Below, in pieces: positions 1-11,999 of a stretch of 64,000 bases of DNA. The position numbers were made by a program, and so were the translations under genes. The notes beneath the pieces were generated by a model. The model did not search any database, was not told where the DNA came from, and saw nothing but the letters and a program-made list of their open reading frames with translations. Each line of letters starts with the position of its first letter. The first letter of the stretch is position 1. Location of the stretch: NCBI GenBank assembly GCA_035578905.1, contig JAQJVL010000151.1:1263001-1327000 (forward strand), written 5' to 3'. The DNA is from Stictocephala bisonia (taxonomy: Eukaryota; Arthropoda; Insecta; Hemiptera; Membracidae).

Positions 1-59
1 AGTTGATTTTTTTCTAAAATAGGTTTATATTATGTTAACATGCATGCAACTTGCATAAA

Positions 60-230
60 GATCAGTTAGCCAACTCGGAGATAAAAATTCTTTTGTAAAA
101 AAACAAAATGGCGAATATATGGTAAACGGAGCATTTTTAGAAAAAGATTCATGCTTGATTTTCTCTTTATTTTGACCTATATAACCATTTCCTTAAGTTT
201 TGCACTTTACTTTTGGGACACCCTGTATAA
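60..230 (-). mobile_element. DNA-transposon end fragment (tacagggtgtccc type)
   Basis: Read on the minus strand, this stretch ends in tacagggtgtcccaaaagt, a terminal motif I associate with dispersed, mariner-like or non-autonomous DNA transposons of insects. No transposase is visible. The same motif recurs at 1077..1105 and 1951..1979 because it sits at the boundary of the 874-bp tandem duplication that follows. Family assignment is tentative. Confidence 0.4.
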
Positions 231-2160
231 ATAATACGAAATTGTAATACTATATTTGGAAATACAAATACAGTAATGCACTGTATTTAATATTATAGAG
301 ACTTTTAAAATAAATAAATAGGACTTGTGAACACTAACTCCTTTCCGATGGAGATTACAAAAGACGTACAATTCCTACAGTTTGCTTTATATTTTACTCT
401 TAGTAATTAAAAAATAAAATATGTTAACAATTATAATTTCATTAAAATTTCTTTACGAGAATTTTCGTAACTAGAATTCATAAAGATGTATATTTCTTTT
501 CTCGTACTATTTTTATTTATCTCTGAAAAACACAGCTACTGAAGCGACAGTGTTGACTCTGGTGAATTTCTTATTATAGCTATTTAAATATTAAATACGC
601 TGAATACCAGGCGGTAAACATTGTAAAAATGTTATACAATTTAATGAGTGAAAAAGAATTAAATATATGTTACAGTCCTCATCATTAAACATGTAGATAA
701 TGTTTAACACAACAATAGGCACCTAAGTTCTAAATATTGTATTTTCCAATATCACTTGCTATGCAGAAAGGTGAGTGGTGAGGTGTGGAGCGAAGGGTAT
801 ATTCAGCTGCTAGCTTGTGACTTGAATATATAACAATTCTGCATCTTTCGACACTAAAATCTATGTCACATATTTACAGAAGCATAAATTGCACATTTTT
901 ACTACAAAGGGCACGATTCTCATCTGGCACATTCGAGTCTTTAAAAAGAAAGAGGCGTGTTTACTTTGAATTTTAAAATTTCTATATTACAACGATCTAC
1001 ACCAGCACAGGTATAGACTCATCGGGGTTGTAATACTCATTAGATAATTTAAAATCTAACACCTCAAGAACCATTGCACTTTACTTTTGGGACACCCTGT
1101 ATAAATAATACGAAATTGTAATACTATATTTGGAAATACAAATACAGTAATGCACTGTATTTAATATTATAGAGACTTTTAAAATAAATAAATAGGACTT
1201 GTGAACACTAACTCCTTTCCGATGGAGATTACAAAAGACGTACAATTCCTACAGTTTGCTTTATATTTTACTCTTAGTAATTAAAAAATAAAATATGTTA
1301 ACAATTATAATTTCATTAAAATTTCTTTACGAGAATTTTCGTAACTAGAATTCATAAAGATGTATATTTCTTTTCTCGTACTATTTTTATTTATCTCTGA
1401 AAAACACAGCTACTGAAGCGACAGTGTTGACTCTGGTGAATTTCTTATTATAGCTATTTAAATATTAAATAAGCTGAATACCAGGCGGTAAACATTGTAA
1501 AAATGTTATACAATTTAATGAGTGAAAAAGAATTAAATATATGTTACAGTCCTCATCATTAAACATGTAGATAATGTTTAACACAACAATAGGCACCTAA
1601 GTTCTAAATATTGTATTTTCCAATATCACTTGCTATGCAGAAAGGTGAGTGGTGAGGTGTGGAGCGAAGGGTATATTCAGCTGCTAGCTTGTGACTTGAA
1701 TATATAACAATTCTGCATCTTTCGACACTAAAATCTATGTCACATATTTACAGAAGCATAAATTGCACATTTTTACTACAAAAGGCACGATTCTCATCTG
1801 GCACATTCGAGTCTTTAAAAAGAAAGAGGCGTGTTTACTTTGAATTTTAAAATTTCTATATTACAACGATCTACACCAGCACAGGTATAGACTCATCGGG
1901 GTTGTAATACTCATTAGATAATTTAAAATCTAACACCTCAAGAACCATTGCACTTTACTTTTGGGACACCCTGTATAAATAATACGAAATTGTAATACTA
2001 TATTTGGAAATACAAATACAGTAATGCACTGTATTTAATATTATAGAGACTTTTAAAATAAATAAATAGGACTTGTGAACACTAACTCCTTTCCAATGGA
2101 GATTACAAAAGACGTACAATTCCTACAGTTTGCTTTATATTTTACTCTTAGTAATTAAAA
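200..2160. repeat. 874-bp tandem duplication, 2.2 copies
   Basis: Two full copies (200..1073 and 1074..1947) and a partial third (1948..2160) lie head to tail. The same landmark (ttgcactttac) occurs at 200, 1074 and 1948, exactly 874 apart. The copies differ at only a handful of positions, for example c/a in taaata[c/a]gctg and one g/a in the a-rich run near 907/1781, so the duplication is recent or gene-converted. No open frame of note runs through it. Confidence 0.95.
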
Positions 2161-2262
2161 TACTATTCTATGAATGTTTCGAAATCAATATTCTATATTG
2201 TCTATTCATGTTCTTAGAAATCAACAATTTTATAACTATTTCATGTTTAAATAATTGGGCGA

Positions 2263-2482
2263 GCCGGTGGCCGAGCTGTCTAAGACGTCTCGACTTTGAG
2301 CTTTGGTTAGAGATAGCACTGGTTCGAATCCGGCCTGGACCGGAAGATTTATCAGTAATATTCACCTCCTACTGTACTGGTTCGCCCCCTTACTCTAAAT
2401 AAGTTCCTCGCACAGATCAATAGTCTATGAGGAATGGACAGAGTAAGGTCAAGAAGAGATCGGCCCCTACTTAAAAAAAATA
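2263..2482 (+). mobile_element. tRNA-derived SINE (family 1)
   Basis: The 5' part has a pol III internal promoter. An A-box-like tggccgagctgtc lies at 2268..2280 and a perfect B box, ggttcgaatcc, at 2321..2331. A tRNA-unrelated body follows to an A-rich end near 2482. The acceptor-stem halves pair poorly, so this is a SINE head and not a functional tRNA. The long spacing between the boxes resembles a Leu/Ser-type tRNA ancestor. It lies immediately after the 874-bp duplication. Confidence 0.75.
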
Positions 2483-2994
2483 TTTCCTTCCACACTATAA
2501 GTGAAAACCTGCGAACTGATAATTTAGGGTTACATTAACCCTAGATGTATATACAAAACCTAGCTACATGTTGCCACCTGCAGTATCTGTATGATATATT
2601 TAATAATATTAAGTATTAGGTGATTTTATCACAAAATTTCATTAATATGAAAAAATATGATTAATTTGAAAAATTTGCTCGGATAATTTAGGGTTCTTCA
2701 CTATATTGTAATAATTTTTACTTTATTTGTGGAATTCATGGGTTTAAGAGGAATTTTTCAAAAGTCTGTGAACCATAGAATTATTTTCAGCTTATTTTTG
2801 AGAATAAAGGCGGTATGATATGAAATAAATAGTTTGGTCTGAGGTTTTGGGTTTCCTGTAAACATTATTTTATAGTTTTTTTGTTAATTTTTTTGTAATG
2901 TAAGATGAAAAACGTTTAATTTGTTATATTTTTCAATTTCTAGTTTGAATTTTAATTTGGTTGAAATATTATTAAAGTAACCTTTCATTTCTTA
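2483..2994. other. AT-rich stretch, nothing recognised
   Basis: Very AT-rich sequence between the SINE and the Penelope-like remnant. I see no open frame, repeat or RNA signal that I can support. Confidence 0.5.
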
Positions 2995-3640
2995 AAGTTG
3001 CTGAATGTCACCTTTAACAACAAAAAATGTATCATCTATTAATCTGTGATATGATAATATATATATGTGTTGTGCTCTTTTTTTGTAAAAAATATATACT
3101 GATTTTTTATATAGTTTAGGTATACATCAGAAAAAAGTGCAGAAAGACAGGAACCCATAGCAAGGCCTTCAGTTTGATTGTAATATTTACCATTAAATTC
3201 AAAATAGGTTTGGTTTAATATTTCTTTATGAAGTATCATTAATACATCGATTGGTTCAGATAAAAGATTAGATTTATTCATATGTTGTTTTAATAGTTGA
3301 ATAATTTCCAAGACAGGAACATTAGTATATAAATTAACAACATCAAAAGAACCTAATTCATTATCTTTTTTTTTTTTTTAGTAAATCATAAGAGTGTTTA
3401 ATACTGAAATTATTATCTATTATTATGCGGGTTTTCAATACTCTTTCTAATTTGGTTGCAGTTTTTAAAGCAGGTGTTGTATTATTAACAAGAGGTCTGA
3501 TCAGAACACCATCTCGGTGAACTTTGGGAAGGCCAAGCATTGAAGGGGCTGTAGGGTGCATTAAATGTATATGTTTTATTTCTTCTTGAGTAGATAAAGT
3601 ATTAATTTTATTTAATATTGGATTGATGTGATATTTTTGT
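2995..3640 (-). pseudogene. Penelope-like element reverse transcriptase fragment
   Basis: Read on the minus strand, consecutive blocks match the RT of Penelope-like elements in the right order. They are a GLPKVHRDGVLIRPLVN block (RT2-type 'GLPKxHK...RPIVS') at about 3475..3535, then FDVVNLYTNVP (3310..3345), then FNGKYYNQTEGLAMGS (3155..3205), then a DD box reading LIDDTFFVV where YVDDTF is usual (3010..3040). A homopolymer run at 3366..3380 and frame changes break the gene, and the usual tyrosine of the active-site box is lost. No endonuclease (GIY-YIG) domain is seen. Decayed coding traces may extend to about 3850. The palindromic ends at 4500..4690 may belong to the same family (inference). 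Confidence 0.8.
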
Positions 3641-3859
3641 GTGGAAAATATTACAAAAATATATTCTCCTTCATTCTGTTACAATGGCATTCGATATTTA
3701 TTTAACTTAACAAAACTACATTGGGAGTTCTTATCCTTTTCTATATTTTCTATTTTTTTGTATATTGCTTTCTGTGTTTTTGGTTTTTATAATTACTATC
3801 TTGAACAAGGTATTTTTGTTCTCACCTATAGATGGTATTATTGTGAAAAATAATTTCAC

Positions 3860-4500
3860 CTACATATAGTGAAAAAATAAACTAATGAAACTGTTAGTCA
3901 TTGAGACTCTGCTAGGTTGTAGAAATCCTTTTATGAAATTGCATAATGTATTCAATTCCAACCACCATTTTTCATTTTTATTATTTTTCCAATTAAAATT
4001 TACCCAACTTAAGTTCAATAAAAATCATATTCTGCACGTCCACAATGGGAAAGATAACTGAATTATGTAATTTATTAAGCATTTACAAGATGTTGTGTGG
4101 GCGATTTATCTGTTTTATTAACAGTATCGTAGATTAATGCGTTTATTCTCATTTATGCTTGCGTTACGAAGTGGGCCAAACTACCCTTCGTTATTTTATA
4201 AACTGTGATTTCACTCAGCTTTTGCTGAGGTGTCTTTGGGTGGAAGTGGGGATTCTGCAGTGTGACTGGAGGTGAGGAAAACGAGAGACGAACACCGGCC
4301 TAGGCAGAGAGAGGAACCAAGTATAGACCACGGACCCACGCTAGACACCCTGCACCCTTCCAGAGTAGGGTAGCCGTCAGTGTTATTCTTTTTGTCCACG
4401 TAAGGAGTATGTAGATTGGTTGTCTTAGATAGGGGGTTTGTACGGCACTCCTACTGAGTATTGATACATAATAAAAAGGTAACACATTCAATTTTAGAAC
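3860..4500. other. Unassigned, with a GC-richer patch at 4210..4440
   Basis: No gene is supported. The patch at about 4210..4440 is clearly richer in G+C than its surroundings and sits between the Penelope-like RT remnant and the palindromic ends, so it may be non-coding sequence of the same element. This is inference from position only. Confidence 0.35.
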
Positions 4501-4690
4501 TTAGGCTTAAGTGGCCGGTGTCATAACTAGAATCTACATTTTCCGGTGACAACCGCGTCAAGGTACTATCTAAAATATTTACAAGATAACCAGACGTTTC
4601 ACCCAAACGTCTGGTTATCTTGTAAATGTTGTATATAGTACCTTGACGCGGTCGTCACCGGAAAATGTAGATTCTAGTTAAATTCAATTT
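4500..4690. repeat. Large near-perfect palindrome built from mobile-element ends
   Basis: The arms 4524..4600 and 4604..4680 are reverse complements with few mismatches and almost no loop. Both contain gaaacgtctggttatcttgt and ccttgacgcggt followed by caccggaaaatgtag. The outer left flank (cttaagtggccggtgtcat) and the arm motif also occur at 25507..25640 and 25935..26048, so this is a head-to-head copy of that element family's terminus. Confidence 0.9.
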
Positions 4691-5395
4691 TGGTTTACTT
4701 ATTCTGAGCTACTAACAACCCCCCTCCTCACCATCCCTTTCGCCGAGGGGGACGTGACACTGTTAGTATACTATTGCGACTGACTAGATAGTCGTAATAA
4801 GTAAAAACACTCCAACAAGGGAGCAAAGGAAAAGTGGTTTAGGCCAAAGAAGAAGCATATCACAAAAGATGTTCCAAGTTGACCAAAGGCCACCCCTTAT
4901 ATAACCAACCACATGCTACGACTAGGCATCCACCCCGGCTCAAGACAACGCCTTGGTACTAGACAACTCACCACCGCTCGTTTGGGGATACCATATATAC
5001 ATCGTCTGGGGGGTCTTGTATAATACATCTTGGGAAAGCTTACAACTTATCAAGGAATGCCAACAACGCCACGTGTCAACAAATAAAGTGGGGTATTCTT
5101 CTTAAGTTGGATACATTGAAGCAAGCCGGTACGATGATGGGAAAGGTTACTTTCGTAAAGTTACCCACATCTGTAGAAGGTCACATCATGAACTTATAGG
5201 TTAGTCAGCACACCAATGATCAGTGAAAACGGGCTGTGTTATACCAATTATGAAGCACAGATCACCTGAGGGACCTAGGCCATGTTTTCCCTCAGAAAAT
5301 TAATTCCGTTTAGTCTGAAGCATTCAAATTAATATTAGGTGTGAGAAATGTTCTCATAGTCTTGCCTTTTGGTGATTGAGTTCTAGCTTTATTTT
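4690..5395. other. Unassigned moderate-GC stretch
   Basis: More G+C than the surrounding sequence, including a C-rich then G-rich patch near 4715..4755. I found no coding frame or known repeat end. Confidence 0.4.
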
Positions 5396-5399
5396 CAAC

Positions 5400-5826
5400 T
5401 GGTTTACACTCGCCGGACATCGACCCATATATCCAATACACTTACCTACCATCGCTGTTTATACTTTTTGGCCATCGGCCCATATAACCACTACACCTGC
5501 CTACCATCTCTGTTTACACTCGTTGGCCATCGGCCCATATAACCACTACAACTGCCTACCATCCCTATTTTCACTGGTTGGCCATCGGCCCATATAACCA
5601 CTACACCTGCCTACCATCTCTGTTTACACTCGTTGGCCATCGGCCCATATACCCACTACACATGCCTACCATCTCTGTTAACACTCGTTGGCCATCGGCC
5701 CATATACCCACTACACCTGCCTACCATCTCTGTTAACACTCGTTGGCCATTGGCCCATATACCCACTACACCTGCCTACCATCTCTGTTAACCCACTACA
5801 CCTGCCTACCATCTCTGTTTACACTC
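5400..5826. repeat. 55-bp minisatellite, about 7-8 copies
   Basis: The unit begins ttggccatcggcccatata and recurs every 55 bp (for example 5523 and 5578). The first copies are diverged, and the last one is shortened with a duplicated end. The open frame across it follows from the repeat and is not a gene. Confidence 0.9.
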
Positions 5827-6049
5827 GGATGTAAACAGTACTAGCCATTCCTGCAGGATAGCATGCTAGTACTATCATGGCAGCCAGGCGAGATGGAATA
5901 TCATCGTTCTGAACACGAGCAGCGTTAATGGCTAATTAATTAGTGAGGAGTTCGTCCTCAAGTATAAGACAGTATTATATTAAGTCAAATAAGATAACAT
6001 TATCATCCAAAGCATTTACTGAGTATAATTTAATGTTATAAGATTAACA

Positions 6050-6207
6050 AACACTCCAGTAAATAAATTTTAATTGTGTAAGGCCTTTCGGTAACAAAGT
6101 TACCATCTTCTGTTGTCTGAAGATGGTAACAAACACTCCAGTAAATAAATTTTAATTGCGTAAGGCCTTTCGGTAACAAAGTTACCATATTCTGTTGTCT
6201 GGTAACT
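6050..6207 (-). repeat. 82-bp direct repeat with hairpin and GAAA motif
   Basis: Two copies lie 82 bp apart (acactccagtaaataaa at 6051 and 6133). On the minus strand each contains a perfect 6-bp stem with a TTT loop (ggtaac-ttt-gttacc) directly followed by gaaaggcc and preceded by a-g-a-a-[g/t]-a-t. This resembles the layout of a hammerhead ribozyme core (CUGANGA - stem II - GAAA), but the conserved U4 is A here. A degenerate relic is the most I can claim. Confidence 0.5.
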
Positions 6208-6209
6208 TT

Positions 6210-8695
6210 AAAGTAATTTTAATATTAATTTTAATTTAATGTTATATTTAAATGTAACATAAAATTATATATCCATCCAGTAAGAAAAGAGCTTGAATAA
6301 TGATACATTTACTGAGTATTGTATATATGTGTAAAAAGAAAAAAACAATTGATTAAAATAAATCCTTTTAATTTATTGTGTAAATACCTCACTGTAGTCA
6401 CATGACACTTAATATTATAATGAAATAATTTAATCTATTAGGTGAAGTCTCAATCTACCCGATGCAAGAAGCAGTTATCAAAGGGCGGCAAAACACAAGT
6501 GCAGATGGTGAGGTTGTGTAATGGAGCAAAACCCCTACTAAAACCAAGGGCCATTACCGTCTTGAACACTTCTGGACTGAAGTTATATATCTACCTGAGT
6601 GTTCCAATTAAAGTGACTGGCTATGGACATTAGATAAGACAAATTTCTGAATTATGGATTAAAGAATTCATTGTTAATTATTTTCACTGTGTTTTTAAAA
6701 TACATCAAAATTTCATTATATTAACGAATAATTGTCTTTTAAACAACAATCAGCATTGTTATTACCAATGTCATCAATCCAGTCTATGAAAGAGGATTCT
6801 AAAAAATTTTATATAAAATGTGACTTCCCACAAATTTTGCTTGAACATTAAAAATAATTATTTGTTCTATGTCTGATTTGATTTGAAAACTCCATGCACA
6901 TTGGTCAACATAACAAAAATTAAATTATTTCAAATTGATAGATAAAAGTTCTAATATACAGGGACCATATTGGAAGATTTATTAGTCCTAACTCGTGGGC
7001 TGATATATTCTTTTCTTGTACTATATTACTATGTTATAAGAACAATTTTAATAAATTATTGTAAGTTCTTGAGAAACCGTAAATAAATCAGACATAGATC
7101 ATCTAGTTTTTAAATGTCCTATGTTTAAAAATGAATTAAAAACTTCAATTAACTGAATTAAAAACTTAAAATCTTAAAATCCCTAATTGTAAAACGTAAA
7201 TTGGTATTAATCCTATGATAAAGTAAAATTAAATTTAAAAATAAGCGTGGTTTAGTTTTTCAATATAGTTATAGTTTGTAATAAATATTCAACGATTCTC
7301 GTAGCGATATTGCTATCTAAATCGTAAACAAGGACAAGCATTGATAACGTTAACACATATTAACACAACCTCTTCGATAAGCAAATGAGCAAAAAAAAAA
7401 ACAAACTCGAAATTAAAGAAATAAATCTTAAATATTTCCTTAATCTTAGAGTATATGAAACTCTAAGAATACATAACAATTTATTTCGTTAAATAACCAA
7501 TATGTATTAGTGTACAATATGCTTATGAGTGTTTTAATGATTAATTTGTTGTTTGGCTAGAGAGGTTTTATATTTTTTTATAAATACACATTAATTAACG
7601 GTTGTAAAGCCAACATGAATTATAAAATTAAGTCTTTTTAACGTCAATTTAAACAAGGATCGAGGTAAACTTATTTTATTACTCTAAACGCTTCACAACA
7701 AATCTTTTGGTTTCTGATTCGTGCCCAGTGGTTAAATTAGTCTATAAAAAGTATTTTGTTATTAATATAAGCTAATTTCCTATTTCAAATTTAATATATT
7801 AAATACTCAAACGAAATCAAAATGTCGTACTATAAGCCGTTTTAATAGTTCGGAATGTGACGGAGTAAGATCGAATTCTCGAATTCTGGGAAGTATTGTG
7901 ACTGAATATCAGGTACTGGTTTCTATGCACAAGGATAAACTACAGACGTGACGTGGAGGAAGGGCGTGACTTGAATAACGTACAGTAGCATTTCAAGCAT
8001 TTTTAAAACTTAGATCACACATTCATCCAGAGATGGTCTCGTCAGTCATTCATCATTTTTGCAGTTCTCATTCGAACAGTTGTCGCATCTTCTATAAATA
8101 CCTGTTTCAATTTAACTGGAAATATAACTAACAATAAAATATGTTTTAAACATCACTTATGGTTGCCCTCAAATTATTCATATTTACGAATACATTACTT
8201 GTTATTTATTAAGTTATTTTAAGGTTCCGATAAAATAATGCATATATTCAGTTTAAAACAATAATCACACGAATATATTGGGCTAGTTAATTGGTAAAAT
8301 GTATTGAATAACAATTAAATGGACATACTAATCAGAATAAAAAGTAATATAAATGGTAAAAGGAGTGCGGACAGTGCATGAGCCATCTCCTGTCTCCTGA
8401 TGATGTACAGTCTCTGCCAGCATTCTCAATTATTGTAAATTGACACTCCAGAAGTTTGCCTCTTGGTAGTTGTGAAACTAGTTTTCTTGCTCAGTTGGCA
8501 GTTGTCTACTTTTGTTGCTGGAACTGCCATACCAGCGACTGGCCTAATTACGCAATACTATCATATTCACCCACTCACTAATTTTCCTCATAAATATAAA
8601 AATTATGTATATTTAAGATAAATATGCTGTCTCTCTCTAACACATACTAAACGGTAAGGCAGTATATATTTGGTATCATATTTTGGTTACCCAGA
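6210..8695. other. AT-rich sequence, no gene recognised
   Basis: The short open frame near 6442..6633 has no recognisable domain and no splice-site support. The rest holds simple AT-rich sequence with no repeat or RNA gene that I can support. Confidence 0.5.
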
Positions 8696-8700
8696 TATAA

Positions 8701-8753
8701 ATGTTGACCTGAACAAATACTTGACCAGTATTTGTTCAGGTCATCAGCAACAT
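8701..8753. repeat. Perfect 16-bp-stem hairpin
   Basis: gacctgaacaaatact (8706..8721) and its exact reverse complement (8727..8742) flank a 5-nt loop. The stem can be extended through atgtt/aacat with an asymmetric bulge. It could be a miniature inverted repeat or a fold-back RNA. No mature-miRNA resemblance is claimed. Confidence 0.85.
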
Positions 8754-8759
8754 TAAACC

Positions 8760-11600
8760 TATGCCGCACGTGGAGAGTGGGTCTTTAATCAAGGAACTGT
8801 CATTTGAACGCAATCTGGTGATTATGACTCCCTCACCCACTCATACACATACTTTAGTATAATACTAATGGTATTGGTTTAAAAATACTATTCAAATATT
8901 GTCAAGTGATCTGTTATTATACAATTGGTTGTGTATACAATCAATGGTGTGACTTTTTGATAATATATGTACTGTATATGCTAATTAAATGTTAAGTGTG
9001 ATTAAAATTTATAAAATATCAGTTTAGATAGTTTGAGTCATTCTTTATCGTATATCCTATTATCTTAGAGAATTAAGTCTGTAACAGTTTTTCTTTATTA
9101 TCTATCTAAATTTTAACACGTGATAATTTAGTAAATTGGTAAATGTTAATATAAGATTAGGGGTATGAAATATTACTACGTCCTTTGAATCTTTATATTT
9201 TATTAATTTATTAATTAGAAATGTGAATCAAATAATTTAATTTATATTTAATTAAGAGTCTCTAAATCTAAGCTTAATGTCTGCAAACTATTTAAAATCG
9301 ATAATACAGTATATAGTAATAAACAGTTTACGTTTCTGCAACATGTTTCTTATATGTTGATATATATAAAAAATATTTGAGATAATAAATGTTAGCAATA
9401 TAATTTATTTATTTCTTTAATGATGAGTAATCAATAAAACCTAAGAATGAATTATTTTTATATTTTACTTCACACTAGCTTAATTCTACTCTTACAGGAC
9501 TTAAATTACTAAAAACGTTTACTGTTAATAATCGATCATCATTTTAGTTTAAACTATTCCAAGGTACTTTCAAAGTTGTGACAAATAAATACTGTTTACA
9601 AAGTTTTAAGTGAGAATGTTTTGCATATAAATACAAAGTTAACAAACAACACGGTCCAAATGGGTTCTTAACGAGGTAGTCCTAAACTTGGCTTGAATTT
9701 GTCTCTTTTATAGTGCCGTTAAGCTCTTAGCCTGTGCAAGTTAAAATACAACTGAATTTTTTAGCTCTATTAGCGTTTAGTTTTGATTAGTAATCATTTG
9801 TATAAAAACATTCCGTTTATAAATTGAACAATTATGTATACATTTTTATGACATGAAAAATAACAGTAAACGTTAAGAAGTACATTATACACTAGGGTAA
9901 ATTAGTTGATTCTGCCTTGCGTTGGATTACTCTCCAACCTATTTGTTTCTGTCGGTACCTCAAACAATCGTTACCAGACTTCACAAATACTCAAGCATCA
10001 AAGTTACAAGATATTTCTTAAACCTTGTTATATTTAAAAAAAGCAAATATAGTACAATGAGCACAAAATGCACAAATATATTACAAAATAAGAACAAAAT
10101 GCACAAATATATTACAATACAAGTACAAAATGCAAAAATTGTATGGTGATCGATTTCGGTGAACCACGCTCACCTTCCTCAGACCAGAGGGATTCGCAAA
10201 AGAAATTTGTAATCTTATGTACCAATTCGTAAAAAAGACAAATAATTGTTTGAGAACGAAAAATATAAAGCATATTTTAAAATATATCATGGATATTTTT
10301 GAGCCAAGAGAGAGAAAAAATTAAAATTCTCAATTAAGAAAATGTCTCTATAAACTAATAAAAATATGGCGAGATCAGAAAATATTAAAATTCTATCAGC
10401 CCCGCTAGAATGATTATTTTTCAATAAGGTCACCAGGGTGGATAATGGTATAGAGGAACATTATAACTCTAGTAATAGTTAAATCGAATAGTAAGGGGTA
10501 AATGGAGAATAGCAGGGCACTCGAAATGAGAATGAGGAGGAAAAAAGGAAAAGTGGAAAATAAATGAAACATGTAGAGTAAGGAAATATAGTCAATAGAC
10601 AGGAAGATAAAATTACGTCGCTAGATGTATTGTTTCGGTGTATCACGTTTAGTTTCCATCTTTGTATCAGCCGATAACACACTATCACATTGCACTCACA
10701 TGCTTTTCATAGGAGAAGCATGAGTTAATCAGTTTCCTCTTTGATAATTTTTATATAATTTTCAGAGATTCTGTCTAATCTATGGATGCTAATTAAACAT
10801 AGGAACAATCAAGTACAGATTGTTTTCTAGATCAGTTCCATTTGCATTTATGTCTTTCGTACATAATGCTCTTATTCATTTCAGTGTTTATACGTGCTAA
10901 TCGTGAGATCAGATCGCACGTGGTCTCACTTTCTTCCTGCTTAAATGTGTAACCTCACTTCTTCGGGTATGACGTGACAGTGGTGGTTGAAGAACGTGCG
11001 GAGATATCTTTGCCCCCAAAACCAAACGCCAACTAAATAAACTTCAACAAATGATGTGACGATTATCGTCCCTAAATCAAGCCGAATCTTTCTGTATTAC
11101 ACGTGATGCAGGCGCGCTCTATCAGGGTGGTCAGGCACTTACGAACAAGTCTTTCATGTACTGCAGACTTAAAACTATAAGGTAATATATCTGAAACAAA
11201 TTGATTAATTTAAATAATTTTCAACAGTTTTACACAACACTATAATGTGTGTTTTTTCGATATTCCTTACGTTGCTTAGTATTTAATTTAACATATTTTA
11301 ATAATGTGCTTTTTATATATTTAGTTTGTAAACATGAAAATTAATATAAAGTCATCAGTAGTTCTAATACTTTACCTGGTAAATCGTGAATTCATCAAGT
11401 GTCATACAGGGTGACACATTTTGATCTCGGAGCAATAATCGCCACATTCCTTGGTGAAGTTTCTGTAAAATAAATTTTAGAGTGTTAAGTTTGATGGAGA
11501 ACTGTGTGAAATCTTCTTTGCCAATTCTCGTGTCCCACGATGGTCCAACTTAAGTCCCTTGTATTAACAATATTTATCAGTGGCATCACTTTAAAGTGTA
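8760..11600. other. AT-rich sequence, no gene recognised
   Basis: No spliced gene, RNA gene or long array is supported. A short imperfect direct repeat (aaaatgcacaaatatattacaa) occurs around 10065..10140. Small open frames at 9922..10290 have no recognisable domain. Confidence 0.5.
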
Positions 11601-11689
11601 TTTTCAGCTTTAACGATGTTAAACTTTCACGGCATGTTTAGGGGACCAAAATTACTAAGCTGTTGACTGTTGAATATGGTGTCGATAGG

Positions 11690-11940
11690 GGTACTGAAAA
11701 TAGTGTGGCCTTGAATATAGTAAAGAGATTAGTTGTTTCATTTACGAGGAAGACGAATCCATTACTAATGTGTGACTTTTTATTAATCCCTTGGTCAAGA
11801 AAAGTCTTAGGTATACTACTTTTATATTCTATAGTGATAAGATTTGTTCCTTTAACTCAATTTAGGCTGTCAAAAAAATTATTTTTCGTTTATGGTCTTT
11901 TTAGGTTTCCAGAGATTGATAGGCTGGACGTTTGTTGAGA
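11690..11940 (+). pseudogene. Possible LINE reverse-transcriptase C-terminal remnant
   Basis: The frame holds LNIVKRLVVSFTRKTNPLL, resembling the 'LNxxKCKVxSFTRKxNP' stretch downstream of the DD box in Jockey/CR1-type RTs. About 50 residues later comes LSKKLFFVYGLFRFPE, resembling the 'VKKAxRxLGFIxRxSxxF' stretch in the correct order. The catalytic region is not seen nearby. This is a short, degraded match and the call is moderate to weak. Confidence 0.4.
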
Positions 11941-11999
11941 CAACTTCACCTATCGGCTCTCTCAGCCCATCACACATTATTGTGGTGACTTCGTGTTCT

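Noticed and set aside
2263..2340. Functional tRNA gene
   Set aside because: The A and B boxes are present, but the acceptor-stem halves do not pair well and a SINE body with A-rich end follows.
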